A stretch of 64,000 nt of DNA from Gelidibacter salicanalis (GTDB lineage Bacteria > Bacteroidota > Bacteroidia > Flavobacteriales > Flavobacteriaceae), in contig NZ_VORX01000003.1 of assembly GCF_007997285.1 (NCBI RefSeq), positions 620,001 to 684,000 of the forward strand, given 5' to 3'. The position numbers and the translations under genes were made by a program. Under the pieces are notes generated by a model. That model was given only the letters and a program-made list of their open reading frames with translations, did not search any database and was not told the DNA's origin. This document shows positions 1 to 8,510 of this stretch, piece after piece; position 1 is the stretch's first letter; every line of letters starts with the position of its first letter.

Positions 1-128
1 TTTATTCCTGTTGCATTTTCTTGAATATTGGCACCAATTTGTAATTTGTTATCCGTATTACCTTTAAAAGCCTGTGCATTTGCAAAAGAAACGCTTAATA
101 TGCTTAATAGTACAATTAGTTTTTTCAT
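1..128 (-). CDS. Exported protein, N-terminal fragment
   Basis: The ATG lies at position 128 and the reading frame stays open to the window edge, so only about 42 N-terminal residues are visible. They begin with a Lys-Lys pair, a hydrophobic core and an Ala-Asn-Ala-Gln end, which is a Sec signal peptide of the usual flavobacterial kind. The mature start (QAFKGNTDNKLQIGANIQ) resembles a family of small flavobacterial outer-membrane-barrel-like proteins, but that is a recollection of family style only. Function cannot be assigned from the fragment. Confidence 0.6.
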   Translation of the reverse strand, partial: MKKLIVLLSILSVSFANAQAFKGNTDNKLQIGANIQENATGI

Positions 129-187
129 TATAAAATATTTGTGTTTTAGGTGAGGCAAAGATACTTATGTTTTTTAAAATGCAAATA

Positions 188-1054
188 CTATTGGCCTAAA
201 GTCTTTTGGGTATTCTTAAACGCTTGTTCATTTTTCCACTCGATCCATTTTTGGCCTTTCAGCTTGCGCATCAACGTGTCAAAATGCCGCATGACGACAA
301 TGTTATAGATTGCTTTTCCTAAATTCTTTGGATGTCTTGCGATGGCACGTAAACTCATGGAAAATCCAGGGGTCAGGTATTTCATATAATGCCAATAACC
401 CTCCGGCATATAGAGTACTTCGCCATGGTTTAACTCCGTTTTGTAGCCTTTGGCATGTTTTAGCGCTGGCCATTTCTCAAAATCCGGATTGCTAAAGTCG
501 ATGTCCTCTCTCGTAATTAAAGAATGTGGAATTTTGTACAGGTATTTATTCTGATTTTGATCGAATAATATGCACAATTTTTTGCCACTAAAATGGAAAT
601 GGAATATATTGGCTAAATCAATATCATAATGCATAAACGTGTGCGAATCCTGACCGCCAAAAAAAAGCATGGGCAAGCCCTTCATCAGTTTGAGACCAAA
701 ATCAGGATAGGAATAGTCTTTTTGAAGTTGGGGAATTTCCTTTAATGCGTTCCATAAAAAAATTCGGAATTTGGTGGGTTCACGTTTAAGTAGATCAATA
801 TAGTCCGCCATTTTCATTTTGGCGTGAGGCTCATTAAAACCATCCTCATGATGCACGGGACGGTCATCATAAAGCGGTACAATTTTATCACCAGCAATAG
901 TTTTAATGTAATCTAAACTCCATTTCTCATAAGCTGGCCAATCTTCAATAAAGTGCTCAATGACGACAGGTTTTTGAGGCTTAAAGTAATTTTTTATAAA
1001 ATCTTCCTTGGTAATAGTCTTTACACGGGGAATGTCTTTAAGGTCTAATTCCAA
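188..1054 (-). CDS. Cupin-like (JmjC/Cupin_8) Fe(II)/2-oxoglutarate oxygenase-type protein
   Basis: The 288-residue protein has the layout of the Cupin_8/FIH-like family. An N-terminal segment matches the family pattern of a partner-binding lead-in (FKPQKPVVIEHFIEDWPA, residues 25-42). A His142-x-Asp144 pair lies in THTFMHYDIDL-like context, and a distal His222 sits in MPEGYWHYMKYL. This H-x-D...H set normally binds Fe(II) in 2-oxoglutarate-dependent hydroxylases acting on protein or small-molecule substrates. The substrate is unknown. The start is TTG at 1054; there is no in-frame ATG until about residue 80, which would remove conserved N-terminal sequence. It is transcribed away from the partial gene on its left and separated from the bio cluster by an interspersed repeat. 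Confidence 0.8.
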   Translation of the reverse strand: MELDLKDIPRVKTITKEDFIKNYFKPQKPVVIEHFIEDWPAYEKWSLDYIKTIAGDKIVPLYDDRPVHHEDGFNEPHAKMKMADYIDLLKREPTKFRIFLWNALKEIPQLQKDYSYPDFGLKLMKGLPMLFFGGQDSHTFMHYDIDLANIFHFHFSGKKLCILFDQNQNKYLYKIPHSLITREDIDFSNPDFEKWPALKHAKGYKTELNHGEVLYMPEGYWHYMKYLTPGFSMSLRAIARHPKNLGKAIYNIVVMRHFDTLMRKLKGQKWIEWKNEQAFKNTQKTLGQ

Positions 1055-1123
1055 AGTTTAAAAGTTTAGCCTGCAAAGTTAAGAAATCGTAAGTAATGCT
1101 TTTAAAAGGAATGTTAAATATTT

Positions 1124-1212
1124 GGGCGTTACTGCGCTAACGCGCCGTCGGGCTGTACGCTATACCTTTTTGCAAAAAAATGCAAAAAGGGTGCCGCTGC
1201 CATCCCTAACGC
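1124..1212. repeat. Interspersed repeat family A, copy 1
   Basis: An 89-bp element starts GGGCGTTAC and ends ATCCCTAACGC, so its ends form a short GCGTTA/TAACGC inverted repeat. Inside are CTTTTTGC and GCAAAAAG arms that can pair. It shares these blocks, in the same order, with copies at 55876-55960 and 52289-52389 (inverted) and a degenerate one near 58145-58222. It sits between the cupin-like gene and the end of bioB. Confidence 0.7.
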
Positions 1213-1221
1213 AATTCCGGC

Positions 1222-2316
1222 TTATTTTAGAATTTTAGACTGCTGTTTGGCCACTTCATTACGTTCAATCTTATGTTCTGGGCGGGTCCATTTTGGCTTT
1301 TCACCTAAAGCTTGAAATTGAGATTCTGCTGCTTCCACGGTTTGAGGTTGTACCTTTTTAGTAAATGGCTTTTGCGGATTAAGGCCTAAAGCTTCAAACA
1401 TTTTCAGGTCTTCATTTACGTCAGGGTTTGGTGTGGTCAATAGTTTATCGCCAGCAAAGATGGAATTAGCTCCAGCAAAGAAACACATAGCTTGGCCTTC
1501 TCTACTCATTTGGGTGCGGCCTGCACTTAATCTGACTTGAGTTTCCGGCATTACAATTCTGGCCGTCGCTACCATACGGATCATATCCCAAATTTCAACA
1601 GGTTTTTCGTCCGCCAACGGGGTGCCTTCTACAGCAACGAGAGCATTAATAGGCACAGATTCTGGCTGCGGATTTAAAGTAGATAAGGCAACGAGCATAC
1701 CAGCGCGATCTTCAATTTTTTCTCCCATGCCAATAATTCCGCCACTGCATACGGTCACATTAGTTTTGCGCACGTTATCTATGGTTTGTAAGCGGTCTTC
1801 GTACCCTCGGGTTGAGATGACTTCTTTATAATATTCTTCTGAAGAATCTAAGTTGTGGTTATAAGCGTATAAACCTGCTTCAGCAAGACGGTGTGCCTGA
1901 TTTTCAGTAATCATGCCTAAGGTGCAACACACTTCCATTTCCAATTTATTGATGGTACGTACCATTTCCAAAACTTGGTCAAATTCAGCGCCATCCTTTA
2001 CATTTCGCCAGGCGGCGCCCATGCATACGCGAGAACTTCCGGTAGATTTTGCGCGCAAAGCCTGGGCCTTTACTTGTTGCACACTCATCAAATCATTGCC
2101 TTCTACATTTGTGTGATAGCGCGCTGCTTGTGGGCAATACCCACAATCTTCAGGGCAACCCCCCGTTTTTATGGACAGCAAGGTCGACACCTGAACCGTA
2201 TTAGGGTCGTGGTGCTGTCTGTGAACGGTTGCCGCTTCGTAAAGCAACTCCATAAATGGTTTATTATAAATAGTAAGAATTTCTTCTTTAGTCCAGTTGT
2301 GTCTGATGTTGGTCAT
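1222..2316 (-). CDS. bioB: Biotin synthase
   Basis: This radical-SAM enzyme inserts sulfur into dethiobiotin, the last step of biotin synthesis. The cluster-binding motif GGCPEDCGYCPQ supplies the three Cys for the [4Fe-4S] cluster, near residues 54, 58 and 61. The conserved NHNLDSSEEYY, VCSGGIIGMGE and LSAGRTQMS segments, which supply ligands and substrate contacts in BioB, are all present. The frame is open upstream to a TTG at 2331, but the ATG at 2316 (364 residues, starting MTNIRHNWTKEE) fits family N-termini better. It is the last gene of the minus-strand bio cluster. Between it and the upstream serine hydrolase lies a small decayed ORF. Confidence 0.96.
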   Translation of the reverse strand: MTNIRHNWTKEEILTIYNKPFMELLYEAATVHRQHHDPNTVQVSTLLSIKTGGCPEDCGYCPQAARYHTNVEGNDLMSVQQVKAQALRAKSTGSSRVCMGAAWRNVKDGAEFDQVLEMVRTINKLEMEVCCTLGMITENQAHRLAEAGLYAYNHNLDSSEEYYKEVISTRGYEDRLQTIDNVRKTNVTVCSGGIIGMGEKIEDRAGMLVALSTLNPQPESVPINALVAVEGTPLADEKPVEIWDMIRMVATARIVMPETQVRLSAGRTQMSREGQAMCFFAGANSIFAGDKLLTTPNPDVNEDLKMFEALGLNPQKPFTKKVQPQTVEAAESQFQALGEKPKWTRPEHKIERNEVAKQQSKILK

Positions 2317-2349
2317 GTTAGTCAATTTCAATGATGAGGTAAAAATAAC

Positions 2350-2483
2350 TTATTTAATATGAAAGAATTCTCCAATAGGTCCATAAATTTCAGCAAAGTC
2401 TTCTGCGGGACATTCAAACTATTGTCTTTCAGCTGCACAATGGCCATAAAAAATAAATCATTATCGGTATTGCAGAATTTCAT
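2350..2483 (-). pseudogene. Small ORF with apparent frameshift between serine hydrolase and bioB
   Basis: An ATG at 2483, 11 bases after the serine hydrolase stop, opens MKFCNTDNDLFFMAIVQLKD and continues to a stop at 2328-2330 (51 codons). From about the 27th codon (after NVP) the neighbouring frame reads much more like protein, AEDFAEIYGPIGEFFHIK, and stops at 2350. A one-base indel in the CCC of the NVP region would join the two into a protein of about 44 residues. I do not recognise the family. It may be a real small protein of the bio operon, a remnant, or a base-calling error. Confidence 0.35.
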
Positions 2484-2494
2484 TTTTTAAAACA

Positions 2495-3604
2495 TTATTT
2501 GGAGTATTCCCGTATCAATTGCCGACCGAGTGCTGCTAAAAAAGGAATTCCAACAGCATCATATTCATACATACCATCATTATAAATTTTGTTTTTATTG
2601 ACGTGAATGGTGGCGGTAATCAGAAACTCTTGGTTGGTCTTTTTATTGATGATATAGGCCGAGTCCGTTAGATACCCATAGGCATAACCTGTTTTATTAT
2701 GGATTTTCAAATGCTTTGGGATTGCACTTTTAGAATCGCCTACCACGAGGTGTTTTACCTAAGTATCAGGATAGTCTACAGGGTCATATCCCGCATCTTT
2801 TGGTATCATGGCCATCGCGTCAATAATAAATTTTCGATCCAACTCATTCAGCGCAAATTGTTGGTGTTTTGGAAAGGCTTCGGGAAACAGCAAGCGTTTT
2901 AAAATACCCTGTAAAGAAGTAATGGGTAAATAGTTTTTAGTGGAAAAATCCATGGGTTGGTTAACTAGGCTGTCGCCTATGGTATAGCCCACACCTTTAT
3001 TCAGATTATGCATTCGTAAGGGCGCTATTTGCCTATTTGTCTTGGATTCAGTCTTGTAAATCACTTGATTATCCTTGTAAAACAACACCGATTTTGTAGT
3101 GAGCTCGGCAGAATTGGGGACAGACAGCCGGTGGTTAATTTGAGCATTTATGCCCTTGTCTTTCAAATGTTCGTTGATGGCGTCTTGGCCTAAATATTCA
3201 AATAATCTATTAAAGGCCGTATTGCTACTTACGGCGAAAATATCTATGATGTCCTTGGCAAAAGTTGAAATGATGCTGTCATTCTCCACTTGAAAAGCTG
3301 TGTTTCTGTTCACTAATGGATTTTGGTTCAGCTTTTCTAAGGCCAATAAGGCGATGGGTAATTTAACGGTGCTGGCTGGGTAGAAATAGGTGGCGTCATC
3401 GACCTGAAATTGATCGTCTTTAAAATGTACTTGGCCATCTTTATCTCTAAAAACTTCAGAAAACAGGATTTGAACTTCATGTGACGGTAAATTGGAGAAG
3501 ACGCTTTTAAGCTTCACATCATCAGAAGTTATGGCTTTCTTAATTGGACTGACGGAGGCACAACCCACTATAAATAGGAATGCAAGGAAGCTGACATAGT
3601 TCAT
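2495..3604 (-). pseudogene. Serine hydrolase (class A beta-lactamase fold) lipoprotein, interrupted by in-frame TAG
   Basis: The reading frame encodes a class A beta-lactamase-like serine hydrolase of about 369 codons, but codon 282 (positions 2759-2761) is TAG with the same frame open on both sides. Before it lie a lipobox (FLFIVGC, Cys15), the nucleophile motif STVK (78-81) and the SxN motif (SSN, 126-128). After it lies the KTG triad element (NKTG, about 303-306). The intact product would be an outer-envelope lipoprotein with all three catalytic motifs. Truncation removes KTG and so should inactivate it. The ATG at 3604 gives the signal peptide; more upstream TTG/ATG starts add a segment that would bury it. 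It could be a recent pseudogene, a readthrough codon or a sequencing error. Confidence 0.75.
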
Positions 3605-3689
3605 ACCATAAAAATAAAGAAAAGGTTTAAGAATAGAAATTTTTAACCAATTCAAAACGGGTTTCAACATCAAAGACAAGTCTCTTCTT

Positions 3690-4856
3690 TTACTTTGATA
3701 TTAAAATGGATACGGCATTGCCACCAAATCCTACAGCATTCACCATAATCTTCGCGATCCGTTTAGGGGTTTGCGCCTTTATAAAAGGCACATTGATGAA
3801 TTCTTGGTGTTGCAGCATGAGTAGTGCCAGTTCTAAACTTAAAACTCCAGAAGCACCAAGACTATGGCCAATTTTCCATTTATTGGAGGTTAGTGCAGGA
3901 ATCTTGTTGGTGAACACAGCGTTAATCGCGTTGACTTCTGAAGCATCACCTTTTAAAGTTCCTGGGGTATGGGTAACGATAATATCCACCTCGTCAGGAT
4001 GATGTTGGCCAAGGGCCATTTTCATGGAGCGCTGAAAACATATGGCGTTTGAAGAAACGGACACGTTGTGTTCTAATATTTCCGTGGCGTAGCCGACACC
4101 AATGATGGTGGCTAATGCATTTTTAATAATTCCTTGTTCTAAACAGACCATGGCCGCTGCTTCACCGAGCACCATTGAATTCTTTTTCTTGTCAGGATCT
4201 AGAGACCGACACGGATAAGCCTTCTGAATTCCTTTCTGAGGTAATACCGCGTAAATCTTTAAAGCTTGCATTTGCGCTACTGTAAATCCGGTTAAAGGCG
4301 CTTCGCTACCACCAACTAAAAATTTAGTGCACATGCCGGAATTAATCCAAGCCACACCATTCAATAAGGCGTGCAATGCGGTAGAGCAGGTAATGGAATG
4401 GCTTATTTCTGGGCCTTGGGTCTGCAAATCATGAGCCACCCAAGAGGCTATATTACCCAAGGTTGTGGTAGGCGAGCTCAAGGTTTCTGCTCTACCTTGC
4501 TTGAGAAATCTCTCGTAATAATTTTCAAACAGTGCCGTCGCGCCGCGCGAAGAGCCAATGTTGATGCCGAAATTATCATGAGCACTCCAACCTGCTTGAG
4601 CAACCGCTTTTCGCGCAGTGTATATGGAGTAAAGTACCGAATGGTCTAAATTTTTATAATGGGAATTATCGGTTTTTAAATTGTTTATAGCTTTTTTAAC
4701 CGATGTTGGTAATTGGCCAACAATTGCTTTCTGCTCACCAAATACTTTTTCAGAAAGGGAATGCTGGTTATGTTGATAAGTGCTCCAAATGTCTGAGCTG
4801 GATTCTCCCAGAGGAGACACAGAACTGATGGCAGTAATAGAAACGGGATGTTGCAA
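3690..4856 (-). CDS. Beta-ketoacyl-ACP synthase (KAS I/II type) in the biotin cluster
   Basis: The 388-residue thiolase-fold protein has the Cys-His-His set of FabB/FabF decarboxylating condensing enzymes: Cys157 in SITCSTALHALL, His296 in VTHTPGTLKGD and His331 in WKIGHSLGASG, with the conserved Lys nearby and a glycine-rich end (VNAVGFGGNAVSIL). FabF proteins are usually about 410 residues, so it is slightly short. It is embedded in the bio cluster between bioA and the serine hydrolase, which suggests a role in acyl-chain elongation toward pimeloyl-ACP; that role is inference. The start is TTG at 4856 (MQHPVSITAISSVSPLG), since no ATG lies near the conserved N-terminus. The roughly 120 bases up to bioA hold no ORF with a start codon. 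Confidence 0.85.
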   Translation of the reverse strand: MQHPVSITAISSVSPLGESSSDIWSTYQHNQHSLSEKVFGEQKAIVGQLPTSVKKAINNLKTDNSHYKNLDHSVLYSIYTARKAVAQAGWSAHDNFGINIGSSRGATALFENYYERFLKQGRAETLSSPTTTLGNIASWVAHDLQTQGPEISHSITCSTALHALLNGVAWINSGMCTKFLVGGSEAPLTGFTVAQMQALKIYAVLPQKGIQKAYPCRSLDPDKKKNSMVLGEAAAMVCLEQGIIKNALATIIGVGYATEILEHNVSVSSNAICFQRSMKMALGQHHPDEVDIIVTHTPGTLKGDASEVNAINAVFTNKIPALTSNKWKIGHSLGASGVLSLELALLMLQHQEFINVPFIKAQTPKRIAKIMVNAVGFGGNAVSILISK

Positions 4857-4980
4857 AATTTTGAATTTTTGTAAAAATAAAACTATCTCAGAGGCTTCAG
4901 GAGAAAAGGCGGGACTATTTTGACAGGAATTGCAGTTTGAACTTTTACTTCTGCGGCATCTAATTTAGAAACAGGTATTT

Positions 4981-6246
4981 TTAAAGAATTTCTAAGGCAT
5001 TTTCAATAGTTTTGTAAACTTTTTCCAACTCGCTGTCCGTAATGATATATGGGGCTTGAATATAGATAGTGCTTCCCAAGGGTCTTAAAAACACCCCGTT
5101 GTCCATAAAAAACACCAACAATTTATCGCGTAAATTCCCGTAACGCTCCATTTCTATATCCAAGTCCAAGGCAAAAATAATCCCAGTTTGCCGAGTCGTT
5201 TTTACCTTTGGGTGGTTTTTGATTCGGGCATTAAATTGTTGGTGGGCTGCCGAAATTCTCTGAATGTTTTGTTGAATGTCATCTGATTGTAACAACTCTA
5301 TACCAGCCAAAGCCGCCGTACAGGCCAAGGGATTAGCGGAATAGGTATGTCCGTGGAACAATCCTTTACTCATATCGTCACTATAAAATGCATCGTAAAT
5401 GTCTTGAGAACACGAGGTAATAGCCATTGGCAATAATCCTGCAGTCAAGGCCTTGCTCATACAAATGATATCAGGCATCGTGTCCATATAATCAGAAGCA
5501 AAGTGCTTGCCCGTCTTTCCAAATCCGGTCATCACCTCATCGGCCACCGTAATGATTTGATGAGCCTTACAAAATTTTAAAATTTGGTTTAAGCCTTCTG
5601 CATTGTGCATTTTCATGGCCGCAGCCCCTTGTACTAAGGGTTCATAAACAAAACCGGCAATATCATGTTCCAAAACTAATTTTTCTAGGAGATTTAAGAT
5701 CGCCTCGTGATTGTCGCCGTTCGGGGTCGGAATGCGCTTTACGTCCAAAAAAAAGTCTTCAAAAGGTCCATTGTATACCGATAAGCTAGAAACACTCATT
5801 GCACCAAAGGTGTCGCCATGAAAGCCATCTTCAAAAGCTAATAATACACTGCGTTTGTCCCCGTGGTTAAAATGGTATTGTAGGGCCATTTTGATTCCAA
5901 TTTCAACACTGGTCGAACCATTGTCACTGAAAAAGAGTTTATTTTGATTGTCTGGAAGAATTGCAATTAACGCTTCAGAAAGTTTCACGGCAGGTTCATG
6001 CGTGAATCCGCTAAAAACCACCTGATCCAACTGCTGCATTTGTGTGGTTACGCGCTCTGTAATAAACGGATTACAATGTCCGTACATGCAGGTATACCAA
6101 GAGGCAATAGCATCAATATAGGTGTTGCCATCTTCATCCGTCAGAGTGCACGCTTTCGCTTTTACAATAGCGATGGTTTCTGGATGCAATTTGTGTTGTG
6201 TTAAAGGGTGCCAAAGGTGTTTTTTATCGCGTTCTTTTAGGGTCAT
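4981..6246 (-). CDS. bioA: Adenosylmethionine-8-amino-7-oxononanoate aminotransferase
   Basis: This class III PLP aminotransferase converts 8-amino-7-oxononanoate (KAPA) to 7,8-diaminononanoate with S-adenosylmethionine as amino donor. Visible hallmarks are HLWHPLTQHK at residues 10-19, the substrate-pocket segment ASWYTCMYGHCNP (48-60), the cofactor Asp236 in VADEVMTGFGKTG, and Lys265 (MSKALTAGLLPMAIT) as the Schiff-base lysine. The length of 421 is normal. It belongs to the minus-strand cluster, downstream of bioD. The 79-base gap to bioD holds a degenerate palindromic repeat. Confidence 0.96.
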   Translation of the reverse strand: MTLKERDKKHLWHPLTQHKLHPETIAIVKAKACTLTDEDGNTYIDAIASWYTCMYGHCNPFITERVTTQMQQLDQVVFSGFTHEPAVKLSEALIAILPDNQNKLFFSDNGSTSVEIGIKMALQYHFNHGDKRSVLLAFEDGFHGDTFGAMSVSSLSVYNGPFEDFFLDVKRIPTPNGDNHEAILNLLEKLVLEHDIAGFVYEPLVQGAAAMKMHNAEGLNQILKFCKAHQIITVADEVMTGFGKTGKHFASDYMDTMPDIICMSKALTAGLLPMAITSCSQDIYDAFYSDDMSKGLFHGHTYSANPLACTAALAGIELLQSDDIQQNIQRISAAHQQFNARIKNHPKVKTTRQTGIIFALDLDIEMERYGNLRDKLLVFFMDNGVFLRPLGSTIYIQAPYIITDSELEKVYKTIENALEIL

Positions 6247-6265
6247 TTGTATAGGGTATTTTGTC

Positions 6266-6287
6266 GCATTGAGAGCAGTCGAAATGC
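6266..6287. repeat. Palindromic repeat family B, degenerate copy
   Basis: A 22-bp stretch in the bioA-bioD gap is a diverged, inverted copy of the CACTTCGACTGCGCTCAGTG element found at 41146-41250. Its ends GCATT/AATGC still pair. Confidence 0.5.
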
Positions 6288-6325
6288 AGGTGATGGGTTA
6301 ACCTCTCAGGAAGTTCTTCGTGGTA

Positions 6326-6934
6326 TTATAGAGTCTCTTTAAATTTTTCAGCGTATTCCAAAACCACATTCTTGTCAAAATAAGGTTCTTCATCGATGCG
6401 GCCAATCACGGGAACTTGAGTCATTTTTTCGATGATAGTTTCCGTAGACGGATGCGCTTGTCCACTAAAAATCAGAGCCACCTCAAAACCCTTAGATTTT
6501 AAGAGATTTACCGTTAAAAGCGTATGGTTGATGCTGCCCAAATAATGTCTCGACACCACAATGACTTTGTAGCCAGGTTTGATCAGATCTAAAATTGTTT
6601 CAGAATCGTTGATGGGCACCAAAATGCCACCGGCACCTTCTATGACCAAATTCTTTTTGGTTTTTAGTGCTTTTATGGTTTTAGCAGACATGGAGACGCC
6701 ATCAATTTCCGCTGCTGCGTGCGGACTCATGGGCGTGTTCAGTAAGAAACTGCTTGCATGGAACTTCGATTTTTTATTGGAGACTAGGCGCTGAACCTTG
6801 GTAGTATCTGAATGCTCCAAATCGCCTGCTTGGATAGGTTTCCAATAGTCGGCGTTGAGGGCTTCTACTAAAATTGCTGAAGCGATGGTTTTTCCAACAT
6901 CTGTAGAAATTCCGGTTATAAAATATGTGTTCAT
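6326..6934 (-). CDS. bioD: ATP-dependent dethiobiotin synthetase
   Basis: This enzyme closes the ureido ring of dethiobiotin from 7,8-diaminononanoate, CO2 and ATP. The P-loop GISTDVGKT (residues 8-16) at the extreme N-terminus and the VIEGAGGILVPI segment near residue 100 are diagnostic of BioD. At 202 residues it is a little shorter than the usual 220-230. Its ATG overlaps the stop of the upstream DUF2007 gene by four bases (ATGA), so the two are probably translationally coupled. Confidence 0.95.
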   Translation of the reverse strand: MNTYFITGISTDVGKTIASAILVEALNADYWKPIQAGDLEHSDTTKVQRLVSNKKSKFHASSFLLNTPMSPHAAAEIDGVSMSAKTIKALKTKKNLVIEGAGGILVPINDSETILDLIKPGYKVIVVSRHYLGSINHTLLTVNLLKSKGFEVALIFSGQAHPSTETIIEKMTQVPVIGRIDEEPYFDKNVVLEYAEKFKETL

Positions 6935-7347
6935 TTTAGGTCAAATTCGGTTGCACACACCTCGCATGTATACTTGTGTTTGGTATAAAATGGAAGTGAT
7001 GAAAATAAGAAACCAAAAATAAACCAGAAAAAGGATTTTAGGTCTTTTATTGTAGAGAATAATTCGACATGGGTGCTTTTACAATTGGGACATTGCAGGG
7101 GTTTTCCCTCATCGTCTATGGCATAAGGTTGTATGGCGTTTAAAATCTGTTTTGCGGCCATAACTTGAGTAGAAAGTACTTTCAACTTCACGCCACCAAT
7201 GGCATTGCTGACTAACGGATCGGTATCAATGGTAAGATTATCTGCAAGGAACGCCTCAATGCCGTCCGATTCTAATCGGCCTTTAATAATCTGTGCTTCT
7301 GACGAATATTGAAACACCGCAACAGTTGTAAAGGTTCCATTTTTCAT
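6931..7347 (-). CDS. DUF2007-type protein with membrane segment and C-terminal zinc ribbon
   Basis: The 138-residue protein starts with a DUF2007-like (putative signal-transducing) domain, roughly residues 5-70 (VAVFQYSSEAQIIKGRLESD and IGGVKLKVL). The C-terminal half has two CxxC pairs, CPNCKS and CEVCAT, flanking a hydrophobic hairpin (SFFWFIFGFLFSSLPF), which suggests a membrane-anchored zinc ribbon. It overlaps bioF on one side and bioD on the other by four bases each, so it is made together with biotin enzymes. Its role there is unknown; it may sense or adapt something at the membrane, or simply be a passenger. Confidence 0.75.
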   Translation of the reverse strand: MKNGTFTTVAVFQYSSEAQIIKGRLESDGIEAFLADNLTIDTDPLVSNAIGGVKLKVLSTQVMAAKQILNAIQPYAIDDEGKPLQCPNCKSTHVELFSTIKDLKSFFWFIFGFLFSSLPFYTKHKYTCEVCATEFDLK

Positions 7348-8510
7348 TTTATAAATGTTGCTAGAAGTTGTAATACTTGATTTATTTCCTCCCTTGTATT
7401 ATAAGCATGGATGCAAAAACGCAGTCGTTCTTGACCCTCAGGAACAGTAGTGGAGACAATGGGCTTAACATCGAAACCCTGTTGGTTGAGATGTTTTGCA
7501 ACTTGTTTTACCTGATCATTTCCGGGAATGACACAACATTGGATTGCAGAATTACTGTCAATAAAGTGAGGTTGAAGCTGGAGTTCACTTACTCGGGCTT
7601 TAAAAAGAATAATATTTTTGTGCAATTGTTCAATAGTGTGGGTTTGCTCCAATTCTTTATAAGCCGCTTTAATGGTCATCAGCGAATGCGGCGGTAGGGC
7701 AGTAGTGTAGATGAACGGTCTTGAGAAATTGACCAAGTAATCAGAAAGGTGGGCGCTTCCTAAAATGGCGGCGCCGTGGCATCCTAGTGCTTTACCGAAA
7801 GTGATGAGACGTGCAAAAATTGAAGTGTCAATACCCAAACTATGGACTAACCCAATTCCTCTTTCTCCAAAAACCCCGACTGCATGGGCTTCATCGACCA
7901 CAAATCTGAATTTGTGAGCGTTGCAATACGTTGCGATTGCTTTTAAATCGGGTGTATCGCCATCCATAGAAAATACCGATTCCGTAACAATATACACTTC
8001 AGAATTATTCTGTTTTTTTTCTAAATGACGTTGGCATAGGCGCTTTAAATCTTCGAGGTCATTATGCTTAAACTTGAAGGCATGGGCGCTACCCAAGCGA
8101 ATTCCGTCACGGATTGACGCATGAATCAATTCATCGTAAAACACCACATCACCACGCTGCGGAACGCAGGAAAAGAAACCTAGGTTGGCATCATAGCCCG
8201 AATTAAAAATCAAGGCGCTTTCACAATAATGTGTTTTGCAAATTAAGTCTTCTAGATCTTTATACAACTCGTGATTCCCGGTTAAAAGGCGAGACCCGCG
8301 CGAACCGTTTTGAAAAATAAAGGCCTCTTCTAAATAATAATGGGTATGATCAAAAATGTCTTTAGACATGGAAAAGCCCAAGTAATCATTTGAGGCAAAA
8401 TCGACCAATTGGTGTGGTGGGCTCAATTTGCGAAAGGTATTTTCTTTTTTTCGTGCCTCTAATTTGTCTAGGAGTTTCTTTGGAATCATGGCGTAAAGAT
8501 ACGAAGTCAT
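7344..8510 (-). CDS. bioF: 8-amino-7-oxononanoate synthase
   Basis: This alpha-oxoamine synthase condenses pimeloyl-ACP (or -CoA) with L-alanine, the first committed step after pimelate formation. Hallmarks are FASNDYLGF (38-46), GSRGSRLLTGNH (69-80), the cofactor-binding VVDEAHAVGVFG (204-215) and the PLP lysine Lys240 in ITFGKALGCHGAA. The ATG at 8510 gives 388 residues; an ATG at 8489 (MIPKKLLDKLE) is equally plausible and nearer to family starts. It is the first gene of the bio cluster, so its promoter should lie in 8511-8600, but I see no clear BirA operator there. Confidence 0.95.
   Translation of the reverse strand: MTSYLYAMIPKKLLDKLEARKKENTFRKLSPPHQLVDFASNDYLGFSMSKDIFDHTHYYLEEAFIFQNGSRGSRLLTGNHELYKDLEDLICKTHYCESALIFNSGYDANLGFFSCVPQRGDVVFYDELIHASIRDGIRLGSAHAFKFKHNDLEDLKRLCQRHLEKKQNNSEVYIVTESVFSMDGDTPDLKAIATYCNAHKFRFVVDEAHAVGVFGERGIGLVHSLGIDTSIFARLITFGKALGCHGAAILGSAHLSDYLVNFSRPFIYTTALPPHSLMTIKAAYKELEQTHTIEQLHKNIILFKARVSELQLQPHFIDSNSAIQCCVIPGNDQVKQVAKHLNQQGFDVKPIVSTTVPEGQERLRFCIHAYNTREEINQVLQLLATFIK

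Noticed and set aside
1975-2334. 119-codon frame antisense to bioB
   Set aside because: It lies entirely over the strongly conserved bioB frame and has no family features.
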